NCBI RefSeq assembly: GCF_027912515.1 | Contig: NZ_CP115464.1 | Location: forward strand, 1,364,001-1,428,000 | DNA length: 64,000 nucleotides | Direction of reading: 5' to 3' | DNA from: Brevundimonas sp. NIBR10 | GTDB taxonomy: Bacteria > Pseudomonadota > Alphaproteobacteria > Caulobacterales > Caulobacteraceae | In this document: piece after piece, positions 43,812-53,113 of the stretch | Layout: each line of letters begins with the position of its first letter | How positions within the stretch are numbered: the first letter of the stretch is position 1 | The notes under the pieces: model-generated | The model's database searches: none | Seen by the model: only the letters and a program-made list of their open reading frames with translations | Told to the model about the DNA's origin: nothing | Position numbers and translations under genes: made by a program

Positions 43812-44765
43812 TCAGTCGGCGATGTCGAAGGCCAGCAGCAGGGTCTTTTCCAGCGGGTTGGCGTTGTCGTCGCTGAGCAGATAGAGGCGCGTTCCCCGTG
43901 CGGTCCGCACGGCGGCGATCCCCTCCATATTGTCGACCGAGGCAGGAGGCCGCAGGGCGATCAGCACGGGGCCCAGGGTTCCGTCCGGAGCCATGCGGCG
44001 GACGCGGGCGCGCATGTCCAGCGGCGGGGTGTACAGGCGCTCGATCACGAACCAGCCGCCGTTCGGATCGACGTCCGCACCGGTGACCTTGTAGCCGTCG
44101 ATGAAGGCGGTGGGCGCGTGGGGCAGGGCGGTGCAGGCGGTCGGCTCGCAGGTCCAGGCCCCGCCGCCCTCACCCATGGCCAGCCAGCCGCCGGGCGCGG
44201 CCGCCAGACCTTCCATCCCCTCATTGTCCCCGAAGGCGGCGTCGGGGCGGCGCAGCGGAACGGGCAGGGAGGTCCCGCGCGGGCCGTAGGACCAGATGCG
44301 GTGGTCGCGCTCGAAGCTGATCGCGACGCCGGAGGGTAAAAGCACGATGCCTTCCGCGTCGGCGGCGGCCTTGGGCTGGAGCGGGGTGCCGTCCGGGCCG
44401 GTCAGGCGACGGGTGGTCGCCCCGCCCGCGCCGACCAGACGACCCGCACGGTCGAGCCGGATGGTGAACCGGACCAGGCTGCCGAAATCGCTGACGCTCC
44501 AGGCCTGATCGCCGTCCAGCTTGAGGTCGGACAGGCCGTGAAGGTTGACGCCATGCAGGGACAGGCCACCGGCCCAGGTCACGCCGGGGGCGAGGTCCGC
44601 CCCGCCGATGCCCAGCGGCACGCGGCGGGCCTCCATCCGGATCGGATGTCCGTGCTCGCCCGGATCGCGCGGCACGGTGGTGGCCACCCCGGCACAGGCG
44701 GCCAAGGTGATCAGACCGGCTGCGGCGAGGCTGCGGAACCCCATCTTCAAACTGTCCGTCGTCAC
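43812..44765 (-). CDS. Esterase-like phytase-family lipoprotein
   Basis: A 317-residue protein with a lipoprotein signal (ITLAAC). Motifs of the esterase-like phytase (beta-propeller) family are [32 protein letters not shown] and [13 protein letters not shown]. It may hydrolyse phosphate or ester bonds extracellularly; the catalytic activity of this family is not well defined. Its GTG start overlaps the cobT stop (GTGA), so it is expressed with cobT. Confidence 0.83.
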   Translation of the reverse strand: MTTDSLKMGFRSLAAAGLITLAACAGVATTVPRDPGEHGHPIRMEARRVPLGIGGADLAPGVTWAGGLSLHGVNLHGLSDLKLDGDQAWSVSDFGSLVRFTIRLDRAGRLVGAGGATTRRLTGPDGTPLQPKAAADAEGIVLLPSGVAISFERDHRIWSYGPRGTSLPVPLRRPDAAFGDNEGMEGLAAAPGGWLAMGEGGGAWTCEPTACTALPHAPTAFIDGYKVTGADVDPNGGWFVIERLYTPPLDMRARVRRMAPDGTLGPVLIALRPPASVDNMEGIAAVRTARGTRLYLLSDDNANPLEKTLLLAFDIAD

Positions 44766-46666
44766 GCGGCGCGGCGCTGCGGCGTCTGACCGGGCGCGCG
44801 GGCAGCCCCTCGGCCCTTGCGGGTCACGGCCTTGGGCTCGACCTCGAACAGTTCGGCCAGCTTCTCGACCATGACCCCGGCCAGTTGCTCGACATCGACG
44901 ATGGTGACGGCGCGGCGGTACCAGCGGGTGACATCGTGGCCGATGCCGATGGCGAGCAGTTCGACCGGCGACTGGGTCTCGATCCGCTCGATCACCTGAC
45001 GCAGATGCTTGTCCAGATAGAGGGCCGCATTGGCCGACTGGGTCGAATCGTCGACCGGCGAGCCGTCGGAGATGACCATCAGGATGCGCCGTGCCTCGGT
45101 GCGGGCCACCAGACGATCATGGGCCCAGGTCAGGGCCTCGCCGTCGATGTTCTCTTTCAGCAAGCCCTCGCGCATCATCAGACCGAGGTTCTTCTTGGCC
45201 CGACGCCACGGCGCATCCGCGGACTTGTAGATGATGTGGCGCAGGTCGTTCAGGCGGCCGGGCATGGCGGGCTTGCCCGCCGTGATCCAGGCCTCGCGCG
45301 ACTGGCCGCCCTTCCAGGCGCGGGTGGTGAAGCCCAGGATCTCGACCTTGACGCCGCAACGTTCGAGCGTCCGCGCCAGGATGTCGGCGCAGACGGCCGC
45401 GACCATAATCGGCCGCCCACGCATGGAGCCCGAGTTGTCGAGCAGCAGGGTCACGACCGTGTCGCGGAACGGGCTCTCGCTCTCGGCCTTGAAGGACAGG
45501 GGGGCGGTCGGGTCGGTGATGATCCGGGTCAGGCGGGCGGTGTCCAGCATCCCCTCCTCGAGATCGAAGGTCCAGGTGCGGTTCTGCTGGGCCATCAGGC
45601 GGCGCTGCAGTTTGTTGGCCAGGCGCGACACGATCGAGGACAGGGCCGTCAGTTGCTGGTCCAGCAGGGACCGCAGCCGTTCGAGCTCGTTCGGGTCGCA
45701 CAGGTCCGACGCGTCGATGGTCTCGTCAAACTGATGGGTGAAGACGCGGTAGGCGTCGATGGCCTTGCCGTCGTCGGCGGTCTGTTGCCGGTTGGGCAGG
45801 TCGCCTTCGGACATCTCCGGCCCGTCGTCGGTCTGATCGCCGTCCATTTCGGCGGGGGCACCGTCGGGGCGACTGTCGCGTTCCTCCTCGGCGGTCTGAT
45901 CGTCGGAGGAACCCTCCATCGACTGGCCGCCCTCGCCGCCGCCTTCGTCCTCCTCCTCCTGATCGTCGGAGGTATCGGGATCGGCGGGATCGGGTTCGTC
46001 CTCGCCCTGTTCGTCATTGGCCTCGTCTCCGCGCCCGTCGCCCGGATCGAGGTCCAGGGCGCGCAGGACGTCCTTCATCGCCTGGCCGAAGGCGGCCTGG
46101 TCGTCGGCGATGGCGACCAGACGATCGATCTGCTCGCCGGCCTTGGCCTCCAGCTCGGGCCGGACCTTGTCGAGCAGGGCGCCGGCGCCGTCGGGGGGAC
46201 GCTGGCCGGTCAACCGTTCGCGGACCAGCAGGGCCAGGGTCTCGGCAACCGGCACGCGGTCGGCCTCGGCGCGCAGGGCCCCCATCCGGTCCAGCCGGGT
46301 CAGCAGGGCCGCATTCATATTGGCGCGCACCCCCGCGAGCGACGTCGATCCGACCGCCTCGACGCGGGCCTGTTCGACCGCCTCGAACACTTCGCCAGCG
46401 CGGCTGTCGAGGGGCCGCAGGCGGGCGTGAACGGCCGCGTCGTGATTGGCGAGGCGCAGGGCCAGCCGGTCGGCCTGTCCCCGCAGGGCGGCGCTCTCGG
46501 GTCCAGACGGATCGCGCGACGGATGGGGCAGGGTCAGGACGCCGTTCGCCAGTTTCGGCCCGTCCGATCCGAAGGCGACCTCAAGCTCGGATTGCTCGGC
46601 CAGGGCGCGGGCCGCATGGGCCAGCGCGCGCTTGAAGATTTCGGCCGGGGTTTCGGGGGCGGACAT
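44762..46666 (-). CDS. cobT: Cobaltochelatase subunit CobT-like
   Basis: A 634-residue protein with an N-terminal CobT domain (about 1-200), a strongly acidic linker (about 205-295, many Asp/Glu), and a C-terminal vWA domain with the MIDAS motif LLLDNSGSM (407-415) and [13 protein letters not shown]. It is the AAA-partner subunit of aerobic cobaltochelatase. Usually cobS is adjacent, but no cobS or cobN is in this window. It is coupled to the phytase-like gene. Confidence 0.92.
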   Translation of the reverse strand: MSAPETPAEIFKRALAHAARALAEQSELEVAFGSDGPKLANGVLTLPHPSRDPSGPESAALRGQADRLALRLANHDAAVHARLRPLDSRAGEVFEAVEQARVEAVGSTSLAGVRANMNAALLTRLDRMGALRAEADRVPVAETLALLVRERLTGQRPPDGAGALLDKVRPELEAKAGEQIDRLVAIADDQAAFGQAMKDVLRALDLDPGDGRGDEANDEQGEDEPDPADPDTSDDQEEEDEGGGEGGQSMEGSSDDQTAEEERDSRPDGAPAEMDGDQTDDGPEMSEGDLPNRQQTADDGKAIDAYRVFTHQFDETIDASDLCDPNELERLRSLLDQQLTALSSIVSRLANKLQRRLMAQQNRTWTFDLEEGMLDTARLTRIITDPTAPLSFKAESESPFRDTVVTLLLDNSGSMRGRPIMVAAVCADILARTLERCGVKVEILGFTTRAWKGGQSREAWITAGKPAMPGRLNDLRHIIYKSADAPWRRAKKNLGLMMREGLLKENIDGEALTWAHDRLVARTEARRILMVISDGSPVDDSTQSANAALYLDKHLRQVIERIETQSPVELLAIGIGHDVTRWYRRAVTIVDVEQLAGVMVEKLAELFEVEPKAVTRKGRGAARAPGQTPQRRAA

Positions 46667-46686
46667 GGGGCGACGCTTACAGCGTC

Positions 46687-46815
46687 GAGGGGCGAGGGAC
46701 TAGGGATCAGGGACGAGGGAATGGCGTAGCGGATGACGCAGAGGGACTGGCTGCGACCGAGCATCTTGCGCTCACGTCATCCCTCATCCCTAATCCCTCG
46801 TCCCTTATCCCTCCC
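46687..46815. repeat. Inverted GAGGGA-type repeat arms upstream of cobT
   Basis: The left arm (46687-46724) repeats GAGGGA/AGGGA units; the right arm (46781-46815) repeats TCCCT units. GGGACGAGGGA and TCCCTCGTCCC are exact partners. It fills most of the gap between cobT and the DUF599 gene. Confidence 0.6.
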
Positions 46816-46829
46816 CTTCGGACTTCGAC

Positions 46830-47525
46830 ATGACCCCCTTCGACTGGTCCGCGCTGGCGCTCTTTTTCATGTGCTGGCTCGGCTATGATCCGATGCTGAA
46901 GTTGATCGCCCGGCGGTCGGGTGCGCTGAACGAGGACATGCTGACCGTCCGGCACGCCTGGATGACGGCGATGACCCGGCGCGAGATCCGGTTGCTGGAC
47001 AGCCAGTTGCTGGGCCATTCGATCAATTCGGGATCCTTCTTCGCCTCGTCCAACCTGCTGCTGATCGCGGCCGTGGGCGGCATATTGTTCGGCGGCGAGA
47101 GCGCGCTGAAGAGCTTCGCCTCGGTCGGTGCCGAGGCTGTGCCGATCCCCTTGCTGGAGGCCAAGCTGGCGCTGGTGCTGGCCTGTCTGTCGCGGGGGCT
47201 GCTGGATTTCATCTGGTCGATCCGCCAGATGAACTACACCCTGGCCCTGATCGGCGCCGCGCCCGAGATCAACGGCGAAGAGGCCCATGCGGCCTTCGGC
47301 GAGGCGACGGCCCAGGTGCTGAACCCGGCGCTGGCGGCCTTCAGCCAAGGGGTGCGGGGCTATTATTTCGCCCTGGCGGCGGCGGCCTGGCTGTTCGGGC
47401 CGATCTGGCTGGCGGCGGGCGTGCTCTCGGCCTTTACCCTGCTGGTTTGGCGCCAGTCCGGATCGCCGGCGGCGCGGGCCATTCGTACTGCGCGGCGGCT
47501 GCTGGACGCGAACTCCTCGCTGTGA
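46830..47525 (+). CDS. DUF599 membrane protein
   Basis: A 231-residue protein with four likely membrane helices. It matches the DUF599 pattern: MCWLGYDPMLK at the start, RHAWMTAMTRRE, HSINSGSFFASSNLLLIAAVGG, and DFIWSIRQMNYTLALIG in the second half. Function of the family is unknown. It is followed by a 383-bp noncoding interval. Confidence 0.88.
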   Translation: MTPFDWSALALFFMCWLGYDPMLKLIARRSGALNEDMLTVRHAWMTAMTRREIRLLDSQLLGHSINSGSFFASSNLLLIAAVGGILFGGESALKSFASVGAEAVPIPLLEAKLALVLACLSRGLLDFIWSIRQMNYTLALIGAAPEINGEEAHAAFGEATAQVLNPALAAFSQGVRGYYFALAAAAWLFGPIWLAAGVLSAFTLLVWRQSGSPAARAIRTARRLLDANSSL

Positions 47526-47658
47526 AGCGGCCATTTCGCAGTTGCAGCATCGGGTCATCCGCGATCAAAGCATAAATCGTGTCCACGATGCCCCGGAAAC
47601 GCCCTTCCAGTGCCGTAATCCCCGTAACAAGCCGTGATGAACGGTGATTACATGACGC

Positions 47659-47687
47659 TTGACGCATTGTGCATCGCAACCTAGATT
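47659..47687 (+). promoter_or_regulatory. Sigma-70-type promoter of the MmgR-like sRNA
   Basis: TTGACG (47659-47664), a 17-base spacer and TAGATT (47682-47687). Transcription would start about 47693-47695, directly at the first sRNA hairpin. Confidence 0.72.
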
Positions 47688-47692
47688 GATCT

Positions 47693-47779
47693 TCGACGCC
47701 TCGCGGCGTCTTGCCCTTCCTGGGCGTTTCCTCCCTATAAACTTTTCATGCCGCGCCTTCTGGGCGCGGCTTTTTTTTT
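47693..47779 (+). ncRNA. MmgR/alpha-r8-like small RNA
   Basis: About 85 nt from the predicted start to the end of a T9 tract. It has a 5' hairpin GACGCC-TCGC-GGCGTC, the unpaired motif TTTCCTCCCT (47727-47736), and an 8-bp terminator stem GCCGCGCC/GGCGCGGC followed by nine T. The decamer UUUCCUCCCU is, as I remember, the conserved core of the alphaproteobacterial alpha-r8 family (MmgR; Rfam suhB), an sRNA that limits polyhydroxybutyrate accumulation in Sinorhizobium. The CCUCCC stretch could pair with ribosome binding sites. Confidence 0.72.
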
Positions 47780-47796
47780 GCCGCGACGACGACCCC

Positions 47797-47810
47797 TTGA
47801 TCCAGGTCAA
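47797..47810. promoter_or_regulatory. FNR/FixK-type box
   Basis: TTGATCCAGGTCAA matches TTGAY-N4-RTCAA exactly. It is 18 bases after the sRNA terminator and does not precede an annotated protein gene in either direction. Confidence 0.55.
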
Positions 47811-47879
47811 CGCGGCGCGCGCGCTGAAGTCGCGATGGTGGGCCTGCGCGCTAGCGCAGAATATCCCCCCAAACTTCCG

Positions 47880-47910
47880 CGCCGCCCTTGTCGAGGGCGG
47901 CGTTCTTGTT
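47880..47910 (+). terminator. Terminator-like hairpin, possible end of a short FNR-driven transcript
   Basis: CGCCGCCC (47880-47887) pairs with GGGCGGCG (47895-47902), followed by TTCTTGTT. It also lies directly after the stop of the minus-strand amidohydrolase gene and could serve that gene. Confidence 0.6.
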
Positions 47911-48781
47911 ATGCGCCGTCGACCCAAGCCAGGTCGCCCGCAGTGAGCGATGCGATCACCCGTTCGATGGTGCGACGGCAGCGATCGAAATCGGCGCTGG
48001 GTTCCAGACGGTCCTCATCCAGATAGAGGGCGCGGTTCAGCTCGATCTGGACGGCGTGAAACCCCTCGGTGGGCCGGCCCCAGCTCTGGGTGGACCAGCC
48101 CCCCGCATAGGGCTGGTTCAGCCCGACCCGCCAGCCCAGCCCCTCGAACAGGGCCCTCAGACGCCGCGTCAGCCGCGCCGTGCAGGACGAGCCGTGCCGG
48201 TCGCCCAGCACCACGTCTAGGCCGGGCCGGCTGCGGGTGCCGCCACCGGTCGCGCGCGAGGGCATGGAATGCCAGTCGATCAGGATGGCGGTGCCGTGGC
48301 GCGATCTCGCTGCCTTCATCAGGTCGGCCAGGGCGGTGTGATAGGGACGATGCACGTTTGCCAGCCGGGCGGTCGCCTCGGCCATCGTCAGGCGGCGTTC
48401 ATAGAGGTCCAGGCCGTCGCCGGAGCGCCGGGGAATGACGCCGAACCCCGCCGCCGTCTTGGCCGACAGCGCGTCGGTGCCCGCCAGCCCGTCGATCAGG
48501 CCGGGGTCGAGTTCGTCAGGGTCGCGGTTCAGATCGACATAGGCGCGGGTGATGCGGCCCAGGATCAGGGGTACCCCGTGCGCGGGCCCACAGGCGATCA
48601 GGGCGTCGACGCCGATATCCTCGGCACTGCGCAGACTGGTTTCGGGCAGGTCGGGCCGCGCGCAAAGGTCGTCGGGCCGGATCACGCCGGAATGGGGCGA
48701 GGCGAAGACCAGCGGCCCCGGCGACGTCGCGGGCACGATCTCAAACGCAGGATGGAGGGTGGGGCGCTCGGGCGGCGTCAT
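47909..48781 (-). CDS. N-formylglutamate amidohydrolase family protein
   Basis: A 290-residue enzyme of the FGase/HutG-like family. FASPHSGVIRPDDL, RAYVDLNRDPDELD and LIDWHSMPS are the metal and active-site regions, and GGWSTQSWGRPTEGFHAVQIELNR is typical of the C-terminal half. It hydrolyses N-formylglutamate or a related amide in histidine breakdown. The other hut genes are absent here. It is divergent from cpdR, as in several alphaproteobacteria. Confidence 0.9.
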   Translation of the reverse strand: MTPPERPTLHPAFEIVPATSPGPLVFASPHSGVIRPDDLCARPDLPETSLRSAEDIGVDALIACGPAHGVPLILGRITRAYVDLNRDPDELDPGLIDGLAGTDALSAKTAAGFGVIPRRSGDGLDLYERRLTMAEATARLANVHRPYHTALADLMKAARSRHGTAILIDWHSMPSRATGGGTRSRPGLDVVLGDRHGSSCTARLTRRLRALFEGLGWRVGLNQPYAGGWSTQSWGRPTEGFHAVQIELNRALYLDEDRLEPSADFDRCRRTIERVIASLTAGDLAWVDGA

Positions 48782-48918
48782 GGCCGACGCATAGCCGGTT
48801 TTCCCGCATCCTCCACAGCCCCGCTCTCGCTCAAACGGTGTTTTTCATCGCCGGTTTACCGTTCCGCGCCTAGCGTGGCGGATCGGGACCCTGTCAGGTC
48901 CGTGGGGACAAGCACGAA

Positions 48919-49275
48919 ATGGCGCGAATTCTGCTGGCCGAAGACGACGCCTCGCTGCGCGGGTTCCTGACGCGGGCGCTGGAACGCGCCGGCCATCAGG
49001 TCGTTGACTGCGAGAACGGCGACGACGCCATCGACGCCCTGGAACACGGTCCCTATGACCTGCTGCTGACCGACATCGTCATGCCGGGCGCCGACGGGAT
49101 CGAGGTCGCGCGCGTCGCCGCCGCCCGCATGCCGGGCCTGCGCATCATGTTCATCACCGGCTTCGCCGCCGTCGCCCTGTCCGCCGCCCAGGCCTCGCCG
49201 CAAGCTAAGGTCCTGTCCAAGCCGGTTCACCTGCGCGATCTGGTGAATGAGGTGGAGCGGATGATCGCGGCCTAA
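48919..49275 (+). CDS. cpdR: Single-domain response regulator CpdR
   Basis: A 118-residue stand-alone receiver: acidic pair E8-D9-D10, phospho-acceptor Asp52 in LLLTDIVMPGADG, Thr80 and Lys101. The N-terminal MARILLAEDDASLR and the Ala-Ala C-terminus match CpdR, the adaptor that recruits ClpXP to degrade cell-cycle proteins when unphosphorylated. It lies next to the N-formylglutamate amidohydrolase gene. Strong support for a Caulobacterales/Rhizobiales-type cell-cycle circuit. Confidence 0.92.
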   Translation: MARILLAEDDASLRGFLTRALERAGHQVVDCENGDDAIDALEHGPYDLLLTDIVMPGADGIEVARVAAARMPGLRIMFITGFAAVALSAAQASPQAKVLSKPVHLRDLVNEVERMIAA

Positions 49276-50969
49276 AGGGTTCGCGTGCCGGTCGCCGCGA
49301 CGAGCCGACCGCGATAGGACACCAGAACGCCGAGCCATGGGTGCGCCATGGTCACCGTGAACGCGAACACACCGTCCTCGTCGGTTTCATAGGCGGGGCC
49401 GAGCGGACCCCAGCGTCGGGGCATCACCACGCCCAGGACGCTCCATCGGCGGACGACGAGTTCCAGTCGACCATCCCGCACCAGAAGCGCCAGCCCGACC
49501 GTAACCGGGCCGAAGGATTCCCGGATCAAACCCTCCCAGCGCCCTCGCCCTTCGCATTGACGGCTTTCGAACGCGCGTCCGTCGAAGGTGCGCCGCCAGA
49601 TCTCGCCACCGTCCGACGTGCGCTCGAAATCCACCCGCACGGGAACGCGACCCGCCTTGGGGAAGCCGAACAGATCGGCGACCAAGCCGCCCAGCGGGTT
49701 TGATCCCCGTTCGACCGTGGCCATGCCCTCGACAGAGACCGGAGCGTCATGCAGCGCCCGCACTGTGGCGGGCAGTCGGTCATAGGCCTCGCCCAGGACA
49801 TGGCGATATAGCGGCTGGGCCCCCGGGGTCTCGGCCGCTTCGCCCGGTCGGTCCTCTCGACGGCCCGTGACGATGGCCCGGCCCGCGAACAGGCGCTCGT
49901 AGTCGGCGAGTTCCAGTTCGTTCGTCGCCGCGCGTGCGCCCGGGGCCGGCGGATGTCCGGCGAGGGCGCGTCGAATGAGGGCCTCGGCCGCCATGGACGG
50001 GATCAGCGGCCCGTCGTCGCCCTCGGCGATCATGTGCCAGGACTGGGTCACGGGCGACGTCCCCCGCAGTCCCTCCGCCGACACATACATGCCGCCCCGG
50101 TGGTCGCCCCAGCGCAGGATGTTGATCGCCTTGTGAAACAGGCCGCTGAGCGGACGCAGGCTGGGCACGACACCCCATCGTACCAGCAGGGCCAGCCCGT
50201 TCAGCGCGCGATGCAGGATCTCGGGCACCGGGCCGGCTCCCATCCAGACGTCCTGAAGACCCGGCCAGAGTTTAGGAAGAATGCGCAGATCGGGCACGTC
50301 GACCAGGGAGAAGCGCAGGCTCGGCAGGGGCACCTCGCCGGGCGGGCGGATGACGTATCGACGGCTTTCGGCCATGGCGAAGCCGGTCGTGTCCCGGCCG
50401 GCCCGTCGCAGCTTCACGGCCTTGCCCGAATAGGCGGCGATGGCGCGGATCACGTTCTCGCCGACGCCGGCATAGGGGGACGGCGCGATGCCGCCTTCGA
50501 TCGAAGTGATGGCGTCCATGTCGCGGGACAGGGCGCGAACCACCGCGGCGGTGAGAACGGGAAAGCTGCTGACACCGGACAGCACGAACACGCCGGCGGC
50601 CCTGGCTTCCATATCGAAGCGGCTGACCTCGTCCACGAAATCGGCGCCGTCGGCCAGATCGAGGTAGTTGATGCCGAGTTCGATCGCCGCCCGAACCACG
50701 CGATGGCCGTCCGGACCATAGGCCTGGAAGGGGCCGCTGGCATCGACCACGATGTCCGGAGCGATCGCGCGAAGCTGCGCGTCCAGGTCGCCGTCGCGAT
50801 CGAAGACCGCCGCCTCGCATGACGCCCCCGGCAGGCTGGCGAGGCAGAAGGCCTGCGCCTTGCTCAGCGAGCGGCCGGCGATAATCAGGCGTATCCGTCG
50901 CTCGTCACGCAGCAGACGCGCCAGCCGGCCCCCGAAGACGCCATAGCCACCGATGATCAGGACTTTCAC
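49272..50969 (-). CDS. Saccharopine-dehydrogenase-like protein with C-terminal DUF4166
   Basis: A 565-residue protein starting at GTG with GGAGGA upstream. The N-terminal NAD(P)-binding half begins VLIIGGYGVFGGRLARLL and contains DIVVDASGPFQAYG. From about 385 the chain resembles DUF4166 (YRHVLGEAYDRLP, GSNPLGGLVADLFGFPKAG, and GRGRWEGLIRESFGPV-like segments). The reaction is unknown. Its 3' end overlaps the convergent cpdR stop by four bases. Confidence 0.82.
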   Translation of the reverse strand: MKVLIIGGYGVFGGRLARLLRDERRIRLIIAGRSLSKAQAFCLASLPGASCEAAVFDRDGDLDAQLRAIAPDIVVDASGPFQAYGPDGHRVVRAAIELGINYLDLADGADFVDEVSRFDMEARAAGVFVLSGVSSFPVLTAAVVRALSRDMDAITSIEGGIAPSPYAGVGENVIRAIAAYSGKAVKLRRAGRDTTGFAMAESRRYVIRPPGEVPLPSLRFSLVDVPDLRILPKLWPGLQDVWMGAGPVPEILHRALNGLALLVRWGVVPSLRPLSGLFHKAINILRWGDHRGGMYVSAEGLRGTSPVTQSWHMIAEGDDGPLIPSMAAEALIRRALAGHPPAPGARAATNELELADYERLFAGRAIVTGRREDRPGEAAETPGAQPLYRHVLGEAYDRLPATVRALHDAPVSVEGMATVERGSNPLGGLVADLFGFPKAGRVPVRVDFERTSDGGEIWRRTFDGRAFESRQCEGRGRWEGLIRESFGPVTVGLALLVRDGRLELVVRRWSVLGVVMPRRWGPLGPAYETDEDGVFAFTVTMAHPWLGVLVSYRGRLVAATGTRTL

Positions 50970-51024
50970 GACGCAAGTCCTCCTTCAACCGTTCCGCGCT
51001 GCAGAAGGCCGCGCCGGGCGTGCG

Positions 51025-52014
51025 TTAGATCGCGACCAGCGTCTCGCCCTTCGGACCTTCGGCGAACTGACCACCCTTACGGTAACGCCAGAGGTAAGAA
51101 GGAACGATGGCCTCGACGCCGGTCGGCTCGATGCCCAGGGCGGCCAGCCCTTCGGCACCCGGCGTGACGACGTTGTCGGACTCCAGCATGACGACCTGGT
51201 CCCGGGTCAGGGCCGGGGCGATACCCAACAGGGTGGTCATCTGGGCGAGGCCGCCGATGGTCTTCGCGACGAAGAAGGGCAGGGGGGCGAGCAGGCGCTC
51301 GCGGCCGGTCTCGCGCAGCACGTACTGCAGGATATCCTTGAAGCTCCACACCGCCGGGCCGCCCAGTTCGAACGTGCGACCGGCCGCGTCCTCGCGACCC
51401 ACGGCGCGGGCGACGGCCTCGGCGACGTCGGCGACATAGACGGGCTGGAACTTCGTCTGGCCGCCGCCGATCAGGGGCAGGGCGGGGGCCATGGTCGCCA
51501 TCGCCGCGAACTGGTTGAAGAAATTGTCGCCTGCCCCGAACACGATCGAAGGGCGCACGATGACGGCCGACGGAACCGCGGCGCGTACCGCCGCCTCGGC
51601 CTCGCCCTTGGTGCGGGCGTAGTCGGAGCGCGCATTCACGTCGGCGCCGAGGGTCGAGACCTGGACCAGTCTGGCAATGCCGTGGGCAGCGCAGCCCTCG
51701 GCGATCGTCCGGGACGCCTCGACGTGCATCAGGTCGAAGGTGCGCTTGCCGCTCTCGTACAGGATGCCGATCAGGTTGACGGCGGCGGAGGCGCCCTTCA
51801 GGGCGGCGGCGACCTCGGCGGGCTTGGTCACGTCGCAACGGACGGGCTGGACCTGGCCCACGTCTCCAAGGACCCGCAGGTCGCCGGCGAGGGCGGGCTT
51901 CCGGACCGCGACGCGCACGCGCCAGCCGGCCTTGGCCAGGGCGCGGACCACCTGCGATCCGATGAAGCCGGAACCGCCGAAAACGGTGACCAGACCGGGG
52001 CCGGGCAGGGACAT
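51025..52014 (-). CDS. NDUFA9-like NAD(P)-binding protein
   Basis: A 329-residue atypical SDR of the complex I NDUFA9/NAD(P)-binding family: VFGGSGFIGSQVVRALAKAG at the N-terminus, NLIGILYESG, STLGADVNARSDYARTK and VFGAGDNFFNQFA. The mitochondrial counterpart stabilises complex I and binds NADPH; bacterial homologues may act in quinone or lipid metabolism. It is 55 bases upstream of the saccharopine-like gene on the same strand. Confidence 0.88.
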   Translation of the reverse strand: MSLPGPGLVTVFGGSGFIGSQVVRALAKAGWRVRVAVRKPALAGDLRVLGDVGQVQPVRCDVTKPAEVAAALKGASAAVNLIGILYESGKRTFDLMHVEASRTIAEGCAAHGIARLVQVSTLGADVNARSDYARTKGEAEAAVRAAVPSAVIVRPSIVFGAGDNFFNQFAAMATMAPALPLIGGGQTKFQPVYVADVAEAVARAVGREDAAGRTFELGGPAVWSFKDILQYVLRETGRERLLAPLPFFVAKTIGGLAQMTTLLGIAPALTRDQVVMLESDNVVTPGAEGLAALGIEPTGVEAIVPSYLWRYRKGGQFAEGPKGETLVAI

Positions 52015-52200
52015 GAAGCGCTCCTTGGAAGATCGAGACCGCAGATAGACGACGGCCGGGCGGCTCGCAACGCGTCAAAGCGCGGAGCGCGCGACGCTTG
52101 TTGTGACGGGTCGATGAAAACCCCTGTTGACCGACCGCGATCGGTCCCTTAAGGGTCCGCGCCTTCCGGTCGAAACGCCTTTGCGGGCGCTTCAGTCGGG

Positions 52201-52287
<87 letters not shown>

Positions 52288-52291
52288 TTTC

Positions 52292-52325
52292 AAAGGGACG
52301 TTGCGGCGACGCAGCGTCCCTTTTT
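52292..52325 (+). terminator. Terminator after tRNA-Leu(CAG)
   Basis: AAAGGGACG (52292-52300) pairs with CGTCCCTTT (52315-52323), with an inner TGCG/CGCA stem, followed by T5. Confidence 0.88.
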
Positions 52326-52344
52326 GATTCTGGCGCTTGGATGA

Positions 52345-52447
52345 GTGATTGGTGGTTGGTGACTAGTGGCCGCCGGGCCCAGCACTGTTGCGTCGTGGGT
52401 ATCGATCCTCGTTGATCTGCAACCACAAACCGCCAGCCACCAATCAC
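52345..52447. repeat. Inverted repeat GTGATTGGTGG / CCACCAATCAC
   Basis: Exact 11-bp arms at 52345-52355 and 52437-52447 enclose about 80 bases with no gene. No further feature is seen between the tRNA terminator and the exonuclease gene. Confidence 0.65.
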
Positions 52448-52498
52448 CTCACGCGCGCCGCCCTCGCGTCCCGCCCCCCGCTGGTTTAGAAGCAGCCC

Positions 52499-53113
52499 AT
52501 GACCGTATATTTCCACGAAGGCGACCTGCCCGACGGCCTGGACCTCGGACCCGAGGTCGCCGTCGATTCCGAGACCATGGGGTTGCGCTACCATCGCGAC
52601 CCGCTGTGCGTGGTCCAGCTGTCGGCCGGGGACGGAGATGCCCATGTTGTGCGAATGCGTCGCCCGACCTATGACTGTCCCAACCTGAAGGCGCTGATGG
52701 CCGACCGGGCGGTGCTGAAGATCTTCCATTTCGGGCGGTTCGATATCGCCATGATGCAGCTCTATCTCGGGGTCGAGACCGGGCCGGTCTATTGCACCAA
52801 GATCGCGTCCAAGCTGGCGCGGACCTATACCGATCGGCACGGGCTGAAGGACGTGACGCGCGAACTGGCCGGGGTGGACCTGTCCAAGGCGCAGCAGTCG
52901 TCGGACTGGGGCGCGGACGTCCTGACCCAGGCGCAGCTGGACTATGCGGCGTCGGACGTCCTGTATCTGCATGCGGTGAAGGCCAAGCTGGACATGATGC
53001 TGGCGCGCGAAGGGCGGACCGAACTGGCCCGCGCCTGTTTCGACTTCCTGCCGACCCGGTCGCGTCTGGACCTTGAAGGCTGGGAAGAAATGGACATCTT
53101 CGCACACCTGTAA
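52499..53113 (+). CDS. RNase D-like 3'-5' exonuclease
   Basis: A 204-residue DEDD exonuclease domain without the C-terminal HRDC domains of full RNase D. Exo I is VAVDSETMGLR, Exo II is IFHFGRFDIAMM and Exo III is LDYAASDVLYLH (DEDDy type). It probably trims tRNA or other RNA 3' ends. Its stop overlaps the lptC start by one base (TAATG), so it is the first gene of an lpt operon, an arrangement common in alphaproteobacteria. Confidence 0.92.
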   Translation: MTVYFHEGDLPDGLDLGPEVAVDSETMGLRYHRDPLCVVQLSAGDGDAHVVRMRRPTYDCPNLKALMADRAVLKIFHFGRFDIAMMQLYLGVETGPVYCTKIASKLARTYTDRHGLKDVTRELAGVDLSKAQQSSDWGADVLTQAQLDYAASDVLYLHAVKAKLDMMLAREGRTELARACFDFLPTRSRLDLEGWEEMDIFAHL

